Assembly: GCA_900545955.1 (NCBI GenBank)
Contig: URAU01000005.1
Location: 62,001 to 126,000 of the forward strand
Direction: 5' to 3'
From: an uncultured Porphyromonadaceae bacterium
GTDB taxonomy: Bacteria > Bacteroidota > Bacteroidia > Bacteroidales > Muribaculaceae
DNA length: 64,000 bases
Position numbers and translations under genes: made by a program. Shown here piece by piece: positions 7,755 through 18,012 of this stretch. The first letter of the stretch is position 1; the number at the start of each line of letters is the position of its first letter. The notes below the pieces were generated by a model, which made no database searches, was not told the DNA's origin, and was given only the letters and a program-made list of their open reading frames with translations.

Positions 7755-10613
7755 TTAGAAGGTTAGTTGAAAACCGATGTTGTAAACACGGTAGGGCTGG
7801 AAAGCATTCATAGTGCCCACTTCGGGGTCGATATATTTCGATTTCATTTTGTCCCACGTAAGAAGATTCTGTCCGCTCAGGGCTATTCTGATTTTCTCAG
7901 CACGGATTTTGCGCGAAATGGAAGTCGGCAGGGTGTAGGCCAGTTCGAGATTCTTCAGGCGGAAATAGGAAGCGTCCCAGATGAAAAATTCGTTGGGCAC
8001 GTGGTTGGTGGTCTCGTTGAGCGACAGAGCCGGGTAATCTATGGGCTCGCCGTTGTTCCAGCGCTCTGCGGTCCAGGCGTTTTCGTGGATGTCGCTGAAA
8101 ACGCCCTGATAGGTGTTCTCAAACACGCCTACGCCGCTCACGGTGCGCGAAACCTTGCTCACGCCCTGAAAGAGTACGTTGAGTTCCAGACCTCTCCAGT
8201 TCACCCCGGCCGAGACGGTATAGGTGTGCTGGGGAATGTGGCTGTAGCCTATGGGAGCCTTGTCCTTTTCGTCGATAATGCCGTCGGAGTTGAGGTCCTG
8301 ATAGATGAAATCGCCTACACGCGGGCTGCCGAAGCTGTATTGTAGCCCCTTGGCATCCAGCTCCTCCTGGAAATTGAATATGCCGTTGCCGTTGCTGTAG
8401 TCGATGAGGTAACCCCAGCACTGGCCGAAGGTATAGCCTTCCGTGCGGTAGCGGTAGGCATAGTCGGCTGCGTTGGGCGATTCGCCCACGTTTATCACCT
8501 TGTTTTTGTCGTAAGTGAAGGAGCCGCCGATATTAAACGTCCAGTCGCCTATGGCTTTGGCGTAGTTGGCCGTGATTTCATACCCGTGGCTTTCCATCCG
8601 GCCGTCGTTGGTGCGCGGATACTGGTCGAGAGGCACACCCTGATAGATGGGAATGTTGCCGGAACTGTTGATGAGCATGTTGTCACATATCGACTTATAC
8701 CAGTCGAACGACACGTGGAGCCCTTTGAGCACGGCCAGGTCAACGCCGTAGTTCTGCTTTTTCATCTTTTCGGCGCGCAGCAGCGGGTTGCCGCGCAGCC
8801 CCTCGTTGCCGTTTACGTCAAGATAGTCAAGATAGAGGAAGCGCACGTTTCCGAGCTGGTCGTTGGCCGTGATGCCGTAGGAAGCGCGGAGTTTCAGCAT
8901 GTCGAGCCATGTGAGACCGCGCATGAAGCTTTCGTCGGATGCTATCCATGCGGCCGAGATGGCCGGGGTTGCCATGTAGCGGCGGTCGGGGTGAAACTGC
9001 TCCGACCCGGCATACCCGATGTCGCCCTTAATGAAGTAGCGGTTGCGGAATCCGTAGGTGGCCGTTACGCCCATGCTCTCCTGCTTGTAGGCCATATTGC
9101 TCTTCTGGAGTTCCTGCTGCTGATAGAAAATATAGGCCATGGCGTCGACCAAATGGTCGCCGAAGGAGCGTTTATACCTGGCCTGACCGAAAAGGTTCAG
9201 GTTATAATCCATTGTGGAGGCCTTGCCGTAGGAAAGTGGAGTGTTGGTGGCCGACCCTTGCTGCACGAAGAAGAAATCGCTCATCTCCTGGGTGCGTACC
9301 CATCGCGAGAAATCCTGCGTAGTGGCTGTCTGGTTGAGCGTGCTGGTCTGATAGGCCATGCTTCCGCTCAGTGAGAGACCTTTGGTGAGAAATCCCAGGT
9401 CGAGGTTCAGGCCTGCCTGTGCTGTTACGTTGATATGCAGATTGTGGATGTAACCGGAGCGGTTAAGCATGCCGTAGACCGGGTAAGTCTCGTCGTCGTG
9501 GGTTACTACCTGATTGCCGTTCTCATATCCTTCTCCGTTGGGAGTCAGCGGACCATACATCGTAGGCGGCAGATTGAAGATATGGTTGTATATGGCCGCG
9601 TTGGAAAATCCGGTAGTCTTTTCGTTTTTCACATTGCCGGCCAGACGCAGGAATCCCGACAGATAGCTGTTGAAATTCACGTCGATGTTCGAGCGGAAGT
9701 TAAACCAGTCGTTGGCGGGCTCCGGGTTATACTTTCTGTCGGGCTCGTCGACAGTCTTGAAGGGAGAGCTCTGGTGCATGTAGTTGATATTGGCGAAATA
9801 GAGCACATTTTGAGTGCCGCCCTGCACGCTCACTCCGGCGCGCGTCATGTAGGTGATGTCGCGCATGAACATATCATACCAGTTGTTGTCGGGATAGAAC
9901 CGGCTACCGCCTTCGGTGAATTTATCCGTGTCGGTTTTGGAGAACTGGGAGTAGGGACCGAACCCGTCGTTTACGCCGGCCTGGTTGCGCATGGCCACGT
10001 ATTTGGCCGAGTTGATGTATTCGGGTTTGCGGGTCATCTGCTGAAATGACTGGTCGAAGGTCACGTGGACTTTCGGCGCGCCATAGGCGCCGCGTTTTGT
10101 CTTGATTGAGATAGCGCCTCCGGCGCCCTGCAGGCCGTAGATTGACAGAGCCGCCGCATCTTTGAGCAGTGTGACCGACTCAATTTCCTGCGGAGTGATA
10201 TATACGTAGTTGGTGTTGGGGCATACAATGCCGTCGAGAATAATCATCGGCGTGGTGCCGTTGATGGTCGATGCGCCGCGCACCCACCACGACATGCCCA
10301 TGTCTTCGGTGGAAATGTCCCCGCGCGAGAGTTCGTTGTTGGACTCCTGGGTAATCAGTCCGGGCAGTCGGCCCACCAGAGTTTTGGGCAGGCTGGCGTC
10401 AGGCGTTCTGGAAAGTACATCGCCCGTAACGATGGAGACGGCGCCGGTCACGGCTCTGGACGGAAGCGAGTAATATCCCATGTCGACCGTTTCTTCCACA
10501 GGTCCGTGGGCCGCCGAAAGAGAGTCGGTTTTTTCGGCATCGGCTGCCATGATGCGCCCGGCCGGGAGAATCAGCGCTGCGCAAACCGATATTTTAAATA
10601 TTATGCTGTTCAT
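7755..10613 (-). CDS. SusC/RagA TonB-dependent transporter (pair 1), lacking the N-terminal CarboxypepD-like domain
   Basis: Outer-membrane TonB-dependent channel importing oligosaccharides. The signal peptide is followed almost directly by the plug (RAVTGAVSIVTGDVLSRTPD, LVGRLPGLIT, STINGTTPMIILDG, VTLLKDAAALSIYGLQGAGG), then a 22-strand-type barrel ending FQLTF with a terminal aromatic residue. At 952 residues it is about 120 shorter than SusC2 in the same operon. The difference is largely the missing CarboxypepD_reg-like module that usually precedes the plug in SusC proteins. The start at MNSIIFKISVCAALILPAG gives a proper signal peptide, so the short N-terminus does not look like a mis-called start. 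It is tightly linked to susD1. Confidence 0.95.
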   Translation of the reverse strand: MNSIIFKISVCAALILPAGRIMAADAEKTDSLSAAHGPVEETVDMGYYSLPSRAVTGAVSIVTGDVLSRTPDASLPKTLVGRLPGLITQESNNELSRGDISTEDMGMSWWVRGASTINGTTPMIILDGIVCPNTNYVYITPQEIESVTLLKDAAALSIYGLQGAGGAISIKTKRGAYGAPKVHVTFDQSFQQMTRKPEYINSAKYVAMRNQAGVNDGFGPYSQFSKTDTDKFTEGGSRFYPDNNWYDMFMRDITYMTRAGVSVQGGTQNVLYFANINYMHQSSPFKTVDEPDRKYNPEPANDWFNFRSNIDVNFNSYLSGFLRLAGNVKNEKTTGFSNAAIYNHIFNLPPTMYGPLTPNGEGYENGNQVVTHDDETYPVYGMLNRSGYIHNLHINVTAQAGLNLDLGFLTKGLSLSGSMAYQTSTLNQTATTQDFSRWVRTQEMSDFFFVQQGSATNTPLSYGKASTMDYNLNLFGQARYKRSFGDHLVDAMAYIFYQQQELQKSNMAYKQESMGVTATYGFRNRYFIKGDIGYAGSEQFHPDRRYMATPAISAAWIASDESFMRGLTWLDMLKLRASYGITANDQLGNVRFLYLDYLDVNGNEGLRGNPLLRAEKMKKQNYGVDLAVLKGLHVSFDWYKSICDNMLINSSGNIPIYQGVPLDQYPRTNDGRMESHGYEITANYAKAIGDWTFNIGGSFTYDKNKVINVGESPNAADYAYRYRTEGYTFGQCWGYLIDYSNGNGIFNFQEELDAKGLQYSFGSPRVGDFIYQDLNSDGIIDEKDKAPIGYSHIPQHTYTVSAGVNWRGLELNVLFQGVSKVSRTVSGVGVFENTYQGVFSDIHENAWTAERWNNGEPIDYPALSLNETTNHVPNEFFIWDASYFRLKNLELAYTLPTSISRKIRAEKIRIALSGQNLLTWDKMKSKYIDPEVGTMNAFQPYRVYNIGFQLTF

Positions 10614-10640
10614 TTTGGTGAATTTCAGATTAGACCATTT

Positions 10641-12473
10641 TTACCATCCGGGGTTCTGCCAGGAGTCGCCCGTTACGGCATCGAGTCGCGAAACTTCGTC
10701 GATGGGAAGAGGGAGCAGCAGATCGCGGTTGGAACTTCCGCCGCGCGGAATCTGCCATATGTTGTAACGCTCGTAGCTGTAGGTGCCGTCGCCGCGCGGA
10801 ATCGGGCGCATCCCCGTGAGCCAGCGGCAGGTATCGTAGAGGTCGCCGTCGGGTTGCTGCCAGCGGCGCAGGTCGTAGTAGCGGCATTCTTCCCAGGCGA
10901 GCTCTACCTGACGCTCGTTACGCACACGCAGAATCATATCCTGCTGCGACAGACCGTCGGGGAGCGCGGGCATCTTCACACGCGCACGGATTTCGTCGAC
11001 GGCGTCTTTGGCTTCGGTCAGATGGCCGGCTTCGGCGGCGGCCTCGGCGTAGTTGAGAATCACTTCGGCCAGCCGGAAAAATTTCCAGGGCGGAGTATTT
11101 ACGGCATACGACGACCCCTGGCTGGCACCGGGCTGCACGAATTTGCAGTGGTAGTAGCCCGTGCGCGTAAAGTCGTCGACCGAAGCCGTAAGATTAATTG
11201 CGTTGGCGCCTCCCTCGAAGGTCTCGATAGTGCGCTTTTCGCCCTGATAATAGAATGTGGAGCCGTTGTGAAGTAGCGTTTCGTCCATGCGCGGGTCGCG
11301 GTTGGCGAAAGGATTGTTCGGGTCATACTGGCTGTTGGGGTTGTAGTTGGGGAGGAGGTGCTTATCGTCAAGATAAGGCTTGCTGAGGTCGAGCACGGGC
11401 TCTCCGTCGAGGGTGTTGAAGGCGTCGACCAGCTCCTGAGTAGGCGAGATCCCGGCCGAGTAGGTGCCGTCGATACCGCTGCCAACGTAGCCGATATGCC
11501 ACACGAAGCAATCCATGCCGTACTGCTGCCAGATAGTTTCCTTGTCGGAGGGGCTTCCGCTGTAGTCGGCTGCGGTGTTGATGAGCTGACGCAGACAGGC
11601 AGCGTCGCCGGTGCCGAATGTGTTGGGATTGGTGCAGATGGTAAAAAGTTCGTAACCGTGGGATTTAAGCTCGCGCACGGCAGCTCGGTTCATCTCGAAA
11701 GCCTCTTCCCAGTGGTTCTGCCCTTCGTTAAAAAGCGGACTGGCTGCGAAAAGCATCATTTTCGACTTGATGGTCCAGGCGAGAGCTTTGGTTACACGGC
11801 GTGCCTCCGACGCCGTTTCGATACGCCATGGCAGATTGTCGGAGTAAATCGCCATATCGCAGTCTTCTTCGATAAATTTTGCCACTTTGTAGACCGACTG
11901 GCGCTTCATGTCCGAGAAATCAGCCGTAGCGTCGACCGAATGGTCAAGCACGGGCACCTTGCCGAACCATTTTACCAGTTCGGAATAGAAGTATGCGCGG
12001 AGCACGTGGGCCTCGGCGCGCATGCGGTCGCGCTGGGCCTCGCTGTTGACAGCGGCATTGTCGATGTTTTCGAGAAAGATATTGCAGAGGCGTATCTGTT
12101 CCCAGTAGCGCGTCCAGTATTTATTGGTCATCCAGGAATCGTTGCCCGACCAGCCGTCTCGAAGCGAATGGCTCGTGGCCGACACGTCGCCCGAATAAAC
12201 CTTGCTGGCCGCGGTGTTGTTGGAACCGTCCCAGCAGGTCCAGCCGTCGTCGCTGCAGGCTGTTACGGCGGCCTCCCATCCCCAGTAGAAATAGCCTTTG
12301 TAGGGGAGATTGGCATAGCATGAGTTGAGAAACGCTCCGGTCTTGTCGGGGTCCTGAAAAACCTCGTCAAGGGAGAGCGTGCCGTCGGGGGCCACGTCGA
12401 GCACATCGGAGCAGGATGACATTCCCAGAACGGCCGCGGCCGACAGAAGCAGATATTTAAGTGTTAATTTCAT
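10641..12473 (-). CDS. SusD/RagB-family outer-membrane lipoprotein (pair 2)
   Basis: Second glycan-binding SusD of the locus, 610 residues. The lipoprotein signal MKLTLKYLLLSAAAVLGMSSC is clear. Family signatures include RAEAHVLRAYFYSELVKWFG near the N-terminus, QELVDAFNTLDGEPVLDLSK and NPFANRDPRMDETLL in the middle, VRNERQVELAWEECRYYDLR near the C-terminus, and the end DSWQNPGW. It follows susC2 by 19 bases and precedes susC1 by 27, so both pairs belong to one transcript. It should cap SusC2. Confidence 0.95.
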   Translation of the reverse strand: MKLTLKYLLLSAAAVLGMSSCSDVLDVAPDGTLSLDEVFQDPDKTGAFLNSCYANLPYKGYFYWGWEAAVTACSDDGWTCWDGSNNTAASKVYSGDVSATSHSLRDGWSGNDSWMTNKYWTRYWEQIRLCNIFLENIDNAAVNSEAQRDRMRAEAHVLRAYFYSELVKWFGKVPVLDHSVDATADFSDMKRQSVYKVAKFIEEDCDMAIYSDNLPWRIETASEARRVTKALAWTIKSKMMLFAASPLFNEGQNHWEEAFEMNRAAVRELKSHGYELFTICTNPNTFGTGDAACLRQLINTAADYSGSPSDKETIWQQYGMDCFVWHIGYVGSGIDGTYSAGISPTQELVDAFNTLDGEPVLDLSKPYLDDKHLLPNYNPNSQYDPNNPFANRDPRMDETLLHNGSTFYYQGEKRTIETFEGGANAINLTASVDDFTRTGYYHCKFVQPGASQGSSYAVNTPPWKFFRLAEVILNYAEAAAEAGHLTEAKDAVDEIRARVKMPALPDGLSQQDMILRVRNERQVELAWEECRYYDLRRWQQPDGDLYDTCRWLTGMRPIPRGDGTYSYERYNIWQIPRGGSSNRDLLLPLPIDEVSRLDAVTGDSWQNPGW

Positions 12474-12492
12474 GGTGCTTTGCTGTGAATGT

Positions 12493-15400
12493 TTAGAATA
12501 CTACGTTTACACCGAAGTTGAGCATCTTGGTGAGCGGGTAGTTCGCTTCCCAGTTCTGTTCGGGGTCGATGGAGTTGTTTTTGATTTTTTTCCAGGTCAG
12601 AAGGTTGTTGCCGGTCATGTAGACCCTTACTTTCTGTACCTGGATTTTGCGTAGCAGCGATTTGGGAAGGCTGTAGCCTATCTCGATGTTTTTCAGGCGC
12701 AGAAAGCTGCGGTTCATGATGAAGAAATCGTTGGGCAGATGGTTGGTGTTCATCTTCGTCGACAGGGCCGGATACGTGATCTTTTCGCCGGCAGCATATC
12801 GCTCGGGTGTCCAGGCATTGAGATGCCAATCGTTGTAGATACCCTCGTTGCTGTATTCCACGGCTCCCCATGCATTGTAGCAGCGGGATGCTTTGGCGAT
12901 ACCCGAGAAGTGGAAGGCCAGGTCGAAATCGCGGAAGAAAATCTGAGCTCCGAAGCCGTAGGTGATTCGCGGCACGTTGGAGTAGAGTATCGGCGCCATG
13001 TCTTTTTCGTCGATATAGCCGTCGCCGTTGAGGTCCTGATAGAGGAAATCGCCCATGCGCGGCACTCCGACCTTATACATGGCCTGGGCTCTTTCAAGCT
13101 CTTCCTGAGTATTGATGAAGCCATTGCCGTTGGAGTAATCGATTTTGTAGCCGAAATCCTGACCGATGCTGTAGCCGGTCATGCGGTAGCGGTAGGCGAA
13201 GTCGTCCGAGCGGATAGGCTCGTCCATATCTTTCTGAGTATTCTTGTTGTATGCGAAGTTGCCGTTGACGGCGAATGACCAGTCGGAGTTGATGGTCTTG
13301 CGGTAGCGCGCTTCGATTTCAAAACCGCTGTTGTCTACAACTCCCATGTTTACTTTAGGAAGGTTGCCAAGCGGAACGCCTTGAATCTCAGGCACCGTGC
13401 CGCGGTTGATAAGGATGTCTTTGCGGTGCTCGCGGAAATAATCGAACGAAAGGGTCAGTTCGTTGAACAGCCCCAGGTCGATACCGTAGTTCTGCTTGTA
13501 GGCTATTTCCCACGAAATGTTTTCATTTCCGAGTTTGCCCATAATCACCGACTGGCCGCGTCCGAGCGAGGGGATTGTGCCTCCGCCCATCGATACGTTG
13601 GTGATATAGAGGAAGCGGGTTCCTCCGAGTTTATCGTTGCCGACTTTTCCGTAGGATGCGCGCAACTTCAGCATTGAAATTGCCTCTATATCTTTCATAA
13701 ACTTTTCATGGCTGATAACCCAGCCAATCGAGCCGGCAGGGAAAAGACCGAAGCGGTGGCCTTTGGCAAACTGCTCCGAACCGTTGTAGCCTACGTTGAA
13801 TTCGGCCAGATAGCGTTGGTCGTAGTTGTAGGTCACGCGGCCCGAGAGGCCGAGCATGTTGTAGGGGAGGTCTGCTGCGGCGTTCTGCCAGTGGTCGCGC
13901 TGCAGAAGCACCATGGCGCCCAGGTCGTTCAGCCCGAAGCGGCGCGCATAGTTGATGTAGTACTGCAGGTTGAGGTAGTAGTTGGAAGAGTTGCTGCGTA
14001 CTGGTGCTCCTATTACGTCGTTGGCATTGAGTGTCACGGCCTTATAGTAGGATTTTTCTCCGGGACCCGTGGCTGGGGCGGCCTGATATACGTCGAAAAG
14101 ACGCGAGGCTGTGAGCTGCGTTGCTGAGACGGCGTCGAATGCCACCATGAATTTCGTGCTCAGACCTTTGGTAAGGAAGTCGAGTCCCCAGTCGATGGCC
14201 AACGAGGAGTTGAGGTTCATGTTGGTGTTGGAGGCGTAGCCGCGCCGGTTGATGTCGGCGTATTTGTTGTTTTTCGGGTCGGAGCTATAGACCGACGAAA
14301 CTATTTTGCCGGCGGGAACGAGCGTGCCGTCGGGAGTGGTGTAGCCCTCCGCGGTGATGGGGCCGGGAGCCGTAGGTGGTGTCGACCATGCGTGAACCAT
14401 CAGGTCGGCCGTCATCGAAGCTATGTCGCCTCCGTAGAGGTCGGTGGCCTGGGGGGAATTCACCTTCTGCAGATATGATGCCAGATTGAGCGAAATCTTG
14501 AGGTTGGATACCGGCTTGATGTCGAGGTTGGAACGGAAGGTATACCTGTTCATCTTGTAGCTGGGGTCGTAGCCGAGGTCTTTTTTAGATTCGGTCTTGA
14601 ACTGGCCGCTCTGCCCGATGTACCCTACGTTGATGAAGTAGTTGATTTTATCGTTGCCGCCGTTCATGTTCACGTTGACGCGAGTCTGCGGAGCCCATTT
14701 CTTGAAGAACTCGTTCATGATGTCACGGTCGGGGAAAAATACCGGGTCGCTTCCGTTGCGGTATTGCTGAATCATCCAGTCGGTGTAGGGAAGGGCGTTT
14801 TCGGCCACACCGTCGTTGCGTGCGGCCTGGTTGCGTAGGGCTGCGTAGTCCCAGGAATGCACGCGGTCGATCGAAGTTGTGAACTGCTGCAGACTGTAGT
14901 CAAACGAAATGCTCAGCTCTTTTTTGCCGGATTCGCCGCGGCGGGTGGTAATTAGAATTACACCGTTGGCGCCGCGAACGCCAAATACGGCCGTTGCCGA
15001 GGCATCCTTCAGGATGGTTACAGACTCGACCTCGTTGGGGTCGAGGGTAGAGATGCCGCTGCGCGGCACACCATCGATAAGTATCAGCGGGTCGACGCCG
15101 TTGGTGGTGCTGGCACCGCGCAGATACAGAGCCACATCGTCGGCGCCGGGACGTCCCGACGTCTGCATGGTGGCCAGACCGGGGAGCTTCCCCGAGAGGG
15201 CGGCGCTCAGGTTGGGCTGGGAACTACGTTTCAGGTCGTCGGTGCCTATCGAGGCAACTGATCCGGTTACGGAAATCTTTTTCTGCTGGCCGTAGCCCAC
15301 TACCACCACCTCGTTGAGCTGTACATTGCTCTCGTGGAGCGTTACCTCTACGTGGGTGCGCCCTTTGGTGGGTACGTTCTGGGTCATGAACCCGATATAG

Positions 15401-15711
15401 GAAACTGTAAGCTCGGCTCCCTCGGGCACTTTTATAGAGAATTTGCCGTCGATGTCGCAGGTAACCCCGTTGCCGGGATTCCCTTTTTCAATGACGGTGG
15501 CACCTACTGACGGCTCGCCGTTGGTATCGGTAACGTAGCCTGTCACTACGCCTTTCGTCGCCGTTGCAGCCGACGATTCGCTTGCGGCTGCCTCAAGGGC
15601 TGAAGCTTTTGCCTCAAAGGCTCCGTAAGCCGGCCAGCCCAGCGCGAGAGTCAGCACGAGCACGGCTCTCTGCAGCCCCGGTTTAAACCGGTACGATTGT
15701 GTTTTTCTCAT
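12493..15711 (-). CDS. SusC/RagA TonB-dependent transporter (pair 2), full-length
   Basis: Canonical 1072-residue SusC. After a signal peptide the CarboxypepD_reg-like domain is present (VVTGYVTDTNGEPSVGATVI, DGKFSIKVPEGAELTVSYIG). It is followed by the typical linker NEVVVVGYGQQKKISVTGSV, the plug (LSGKLPGLATMQTSGRPGAD, VTILKDASATAVFGVRGANG) and a barrel ending LNFGVNVVF. It would import glycan fragments with TonB energy together with SusD2 directly downstream. It follows the DUF5722 gene by 30 bases. In most such loci SusC is the first gene, whereas here it is third. Confidence 0.96.
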   Translation of the reverse strand: MRKTQSYRFKPGLQRAVLVLTLALGWPAYGAFEAKASALEAAASESSAATATKGVVTGYVTDTNGEPSVGATVIEKGNPGNGVTCDIDGKFSIKVPEGAELTVSYIGFMTQNVPTKGRTHVEVTLHESNVQLNEVVVVGYGQQKKISVTGSVASIGTDDLKRSSQPNLSAALSGKLPGLATMQTSGRPGADDVALYLRGASTTNGVDPLILIDGVPRSGISTLDPNEVESVTILKDASATAVFGVRGANGVILITTRRGESGKKELSISFDYSLQQFTTSIDRVHSWDYAALRNQAARNDGVAENALPYTDWMIQQYRNGSDPVFFPDRDIMNEFFKKWAPQTRVNVNMNGGNDKINYFINVGYIGQSGQFKTESKKDLGYDPSYKMNRYTFRSNLDIKPVSNLKISLNLASYLQKVNSPQATDLYGGDIASMTADLMVHAWSTPPTAPGPITAEGYTTPDGTLVPAGKIVSSVYSSDPKNNKYADINRRGYASNTNMNLNSSLAIDWGLDFLTKGLSTKFMVAFDAVSATQLTASRLFDVYQAAPATGPGEKSYYKAVTLNANDVIGAPVRSNSSNYYLNLQYYINYARRFGLNDLGAMVLLQRDHWQNAAADLPYNMLGLSGRVTYNYDQRYLAEFNVGYNGSEQFAKGHRFGLFPAGSIGWVISHEKFMKDIEAISMLKLRASYGKVGNDKLGGTRFLYITNVSMGGGTIPSLGRGQSVIMGKLGNENISWEIAYKQNYGIDLGLFNELTLSFDYFREHRKDILINRGTVPEIQGVPLGNLPKVNMGVVDNSGFEIEARYRKTINSDWSFAVNGNFAYNKNTQKDMDEPIRSDDFAYRYRMTGYSIGQDFGYKIDYSNGNGFINTQEELERAQAMYKVGVPRMGDFLYQDLNGDGYIDEKDMAPILYSNVPRITYGFGAQIFFRDFDLAFHFSGIAKASRCYNAWGAVEYSNEGIYNDWHLNAWTPERYAAGEKITYPALSTKMNTNHLPNDFFIMNRSFLRLKNIEIGYSLPKSLLRKIQVQKVRVYMTGNNLLTWKKIKNNSIDPEQNWEANYPLTKMLNFGVNVVF

Positions 15712-15741
15712 TGTGTCGAAAAGTTTGATTGCGTGATTGGC

Positions 15742-17976
15742 TTAGTCGTTGACCTGATGCATGATTTCATCCCAGTTCGAGACGCCGATAATGGGTAGAT
15801 ACCGGTCGATTACCTGGCTTTCGCGGGTTGTGCCTATGGCCTGAATGGCATACCATGCGGGCTTGCGGCCCCAGGGGTCGGGCGCATAATTCTCGCGGTA
15901 GTGGAGGCCGAGATTCAGGTTTCCTTCCACGTCGTTGTCGGTCGAGGCGTGCCATATCAGAGTCTGGATGGCACTGAGCTTGCTTACCTTTTTGTATGCG
16001 TAGGCTGCGCAGGCAGCCTGCTCGGTCAGCTCGGTCTCGCTGTAGTTAGGTGTGCTTGAGCCGTTTTCGGTGAGCCATACGTCGCGCATCTTGGTGCCTT
16101 TATACATATTGGCCGAAGTTTTGGCCCATTTGTCGAGCACTTCGAGATTCTTGAAGGTGATGTATTCGGTGTTCATCGACCAGGTGGCCAGATCGTCTTC
16201 CCAAGTGCGGTTCTGGAATTTCTGAGGATAGGAGTGGTAACCCACACCCCAGTAGTAATCGCCTTCCACCCGGCTGAAATCATTGATGAGCGAAAAGAGG
16301 TCGCGTACGGCAAACGACATGTTGTGGGCCGGATGGGTCTTCTGGAATGTCCACTGCTGGGTCACGGGTACCAGAATCTGGGCGTAGCTGTTATACTGGC
16401 GTATGATATTGTGGGCCATGCGGGTCGACTTTACAAACTGGTCCATATAGACACGCTGGGGTTTCCATCCGCAGTCGTTCCAGTTGTTGGGATCGTCGAT
16501 TTCGTTGTGCATCACGTAGCGGTGTATGCGACCGTGGGAGCCGTCGGAATAACGCGAGGCGAGGAAATCGAGTGCGGCAGCCATATAGTTCACGCTCTCC
16601 GCCTGGGTGAGGTTGACCATGGCAAACGTGCCCTGACCGGTGTAGTCGGGATGCTGCAGGAGCAGCCCCAGCTCATGGTCGTAGTTCTTATAGGCCGTGG
16701 GATCGTTCGGGGTTTCTGGGCGCAGCGTAATCACGGTGAATACCGAGATGCCGGCGTTCTGAAGTTCGATGAGGTGCTTGTCGACAATATCCTCGAAATA
16801 TCCGCGGCTGAAATAGTATGTCTTGCCCATGTAGCGGTGCTGAATCACCTGGTCGCCAACGGCAGCGGCGGCAGCGGCCGACCGCCACATCACGGCAGTC
16901 ACTGGTATACCGACAAGAGTTACTTTCATCCCCATTTCAACAGCGTCGTAGACTTTGCCGTTAACGGCCTCGCCCCCCTTCTTAATATCCGACGGAACGT
17001 CCTGGCAGCCGATGGCTTTGCTCTGGTCGATATGATCGGCATCGACGTAGCGGCAGGCCGATGCTATCTCGTCCTTGCCGTTGGTGGTCTTTACAAGCAC
17101 GAATTTCGAGAGCAGACGGTCGTAGCGGAAGCCGTCGTATTCGGTGAAGCGCGGTATGCTTACGTTGAACGAACCGGAAAGCCCCGTTTTGCATTTATGG
17201 AAACTGGTGAGCAGCAGAGCATTCTGATAGGGTGTCACTTCTGCCAGTGCCAGAGTGCCTCCGTTGGCGGTGCCGCTGATGTTCACTTGATCGGAAGTCA
17301 CCTCCACCATCGATATCTGTGAGCTGAAACTGCGGCAGAGATAGTCGGCCAGGCGCTCGTCGAGAGTGTTCAGCGATGCCAGATACTCTTCTTCGGTTTG
17401 CTGCGAATTGCGTTCTTCGGCGTTGAGGCCGCGGATGCGCAGGTTGCGGATTATTATGAGGGCTTCAGTGCCGTCGCCGAAGTCGAGGCGCAGCATATCG
17501 CCGGCTTTACCCCACGAGAATTCCTTGAAGGATTCGCCTATTACGGCCGAGAACGATTTCCAACTGCCGGGCGACGCCTCGAGGCTGCCCAATCCGACAT
17601 TCCGTTCGCCGTCGAGCGGCGGGCAGAGGTAAGCCTGCAGCCCGTCGACTGCGCGCGACGACTTATAGTCGAATGCGAGCACAACGGCCTCTTCCGTAAG
17701 ATCTTTGGGAAGTTGCTTCGTGTAAATCCAGGGGTCGTGGCCGCCGTTGGTCTTGATGCGGTATTCCGAATTATTTTCGGTGGCGCTGAGCTCGTTAATC
17801 TGGTCGATATCGAGCGAGAGAGCCACGGCGCATGCTTCGCCGTCGTCGCCGGGCGAAGGTACCGGAGGCATCGGCTCCTCCGGTTCTTCGACCTTATCAT
17901 CGCTGCAGGCGCACAACGATGCCGAAAAGGCAATAAACATAAGCGTCGGAATCAGAGTGATAAATAATTTTTTCAT
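15742..17976 (-). CDS. DUF5722-type lipoprotein, predicted clan GH-A glycosidase with N-terminal binding module
   Basis: Predicted surface or periplasmic glycosidase of unknown specificity. The start is set at MKKLFITLIPTLMFIAFSAS, whose lipobox ends LCAC; an ATG 21 bases upstream is also in frame. Residues about 35-190 form a beta-sandwich like those in the neighbouring lipoproteins (VVLAFDYKSSRAVDGLQAYL, FSWGKAGDMLRLDFGDG). From about residue 215 the sequence matches the DUF5722 pattern, from memory of that family. Two motifs resemble the acid/base and nucleophile of TIM-barrel clan A enzymes: MHNEIDDPNNW (Glu near 492) and VWLTENGSS (Glu near 637). It lies second in the operon between a binding lipoprotein and susC2. 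Family assignment is fairly sure; activity is inferred. Confidence 0.75.
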   Translation of the reverse strand: MKKLFITLIPTLMFIAFSASLCACSDDKVEEPEEPMPPVPSPGDDGEACAVALSLDIDQINELSATENNSEYRIKTNGGHDPWIYTKQLPKDLTEEAVVLAFDYKSSRAVDGLQAYLCPPLDGERNVGLGSLEASPGSWKSFSAVIGESFKEFSWGKAGDMLRLDFGDGTEALIIIRNLRIRGLNAEERNSQQTEEEYLASLNTLDERLADYLCRSFSSQISMVEVTSDQVNISGTANGGTLALAEVTPYQNALLLTSFHKCKTGLSGSFNVSIPRFTEYDGFRYDRLLSKFVLVKTTNGKDEIASACRYVDADHIDQSKAIGCQDVPSDIKKGGEAVNGKVYDAVEMGMKVTLVGIPVTAVMWRSAAAAAAVGDQVIQHRYMGKTYYFSRGYFEDIVDKHLIELQNAGISVFTVITLRPETPNDPTAYKNYDHELGLLLQHPDYTGQGTFAMVNLTQAESVNYMAAALDFLASRYSDGSHGRIHRYVMHNEIDDPNNWNDCGWKPQRVYMDQFVKSTRMAHNIIRQYNSYAQILVPVTQQWTFQKTHPAHNMSFAVRDLFSLINDFSRVEGDYYWGVGYHSYPQKFQNRTWEDDLATWSMNTEYITFKNLEVLDKWAKTSANMYKGTKMRDVWLTENGSSTPNYSETELTEQAACAAYAYKKVSKLSAIQTLIWHASTDNDVEGNLNLGLHYRENYAPDPWGRKPAWYAIQAIGTTRESQVIDRYLPIIGVSNWDEIMHQVND

Positions 17977-18012
17977 TGCTGATGTGATTGGTTTCATGGT
18001 AAATGAATCTTC

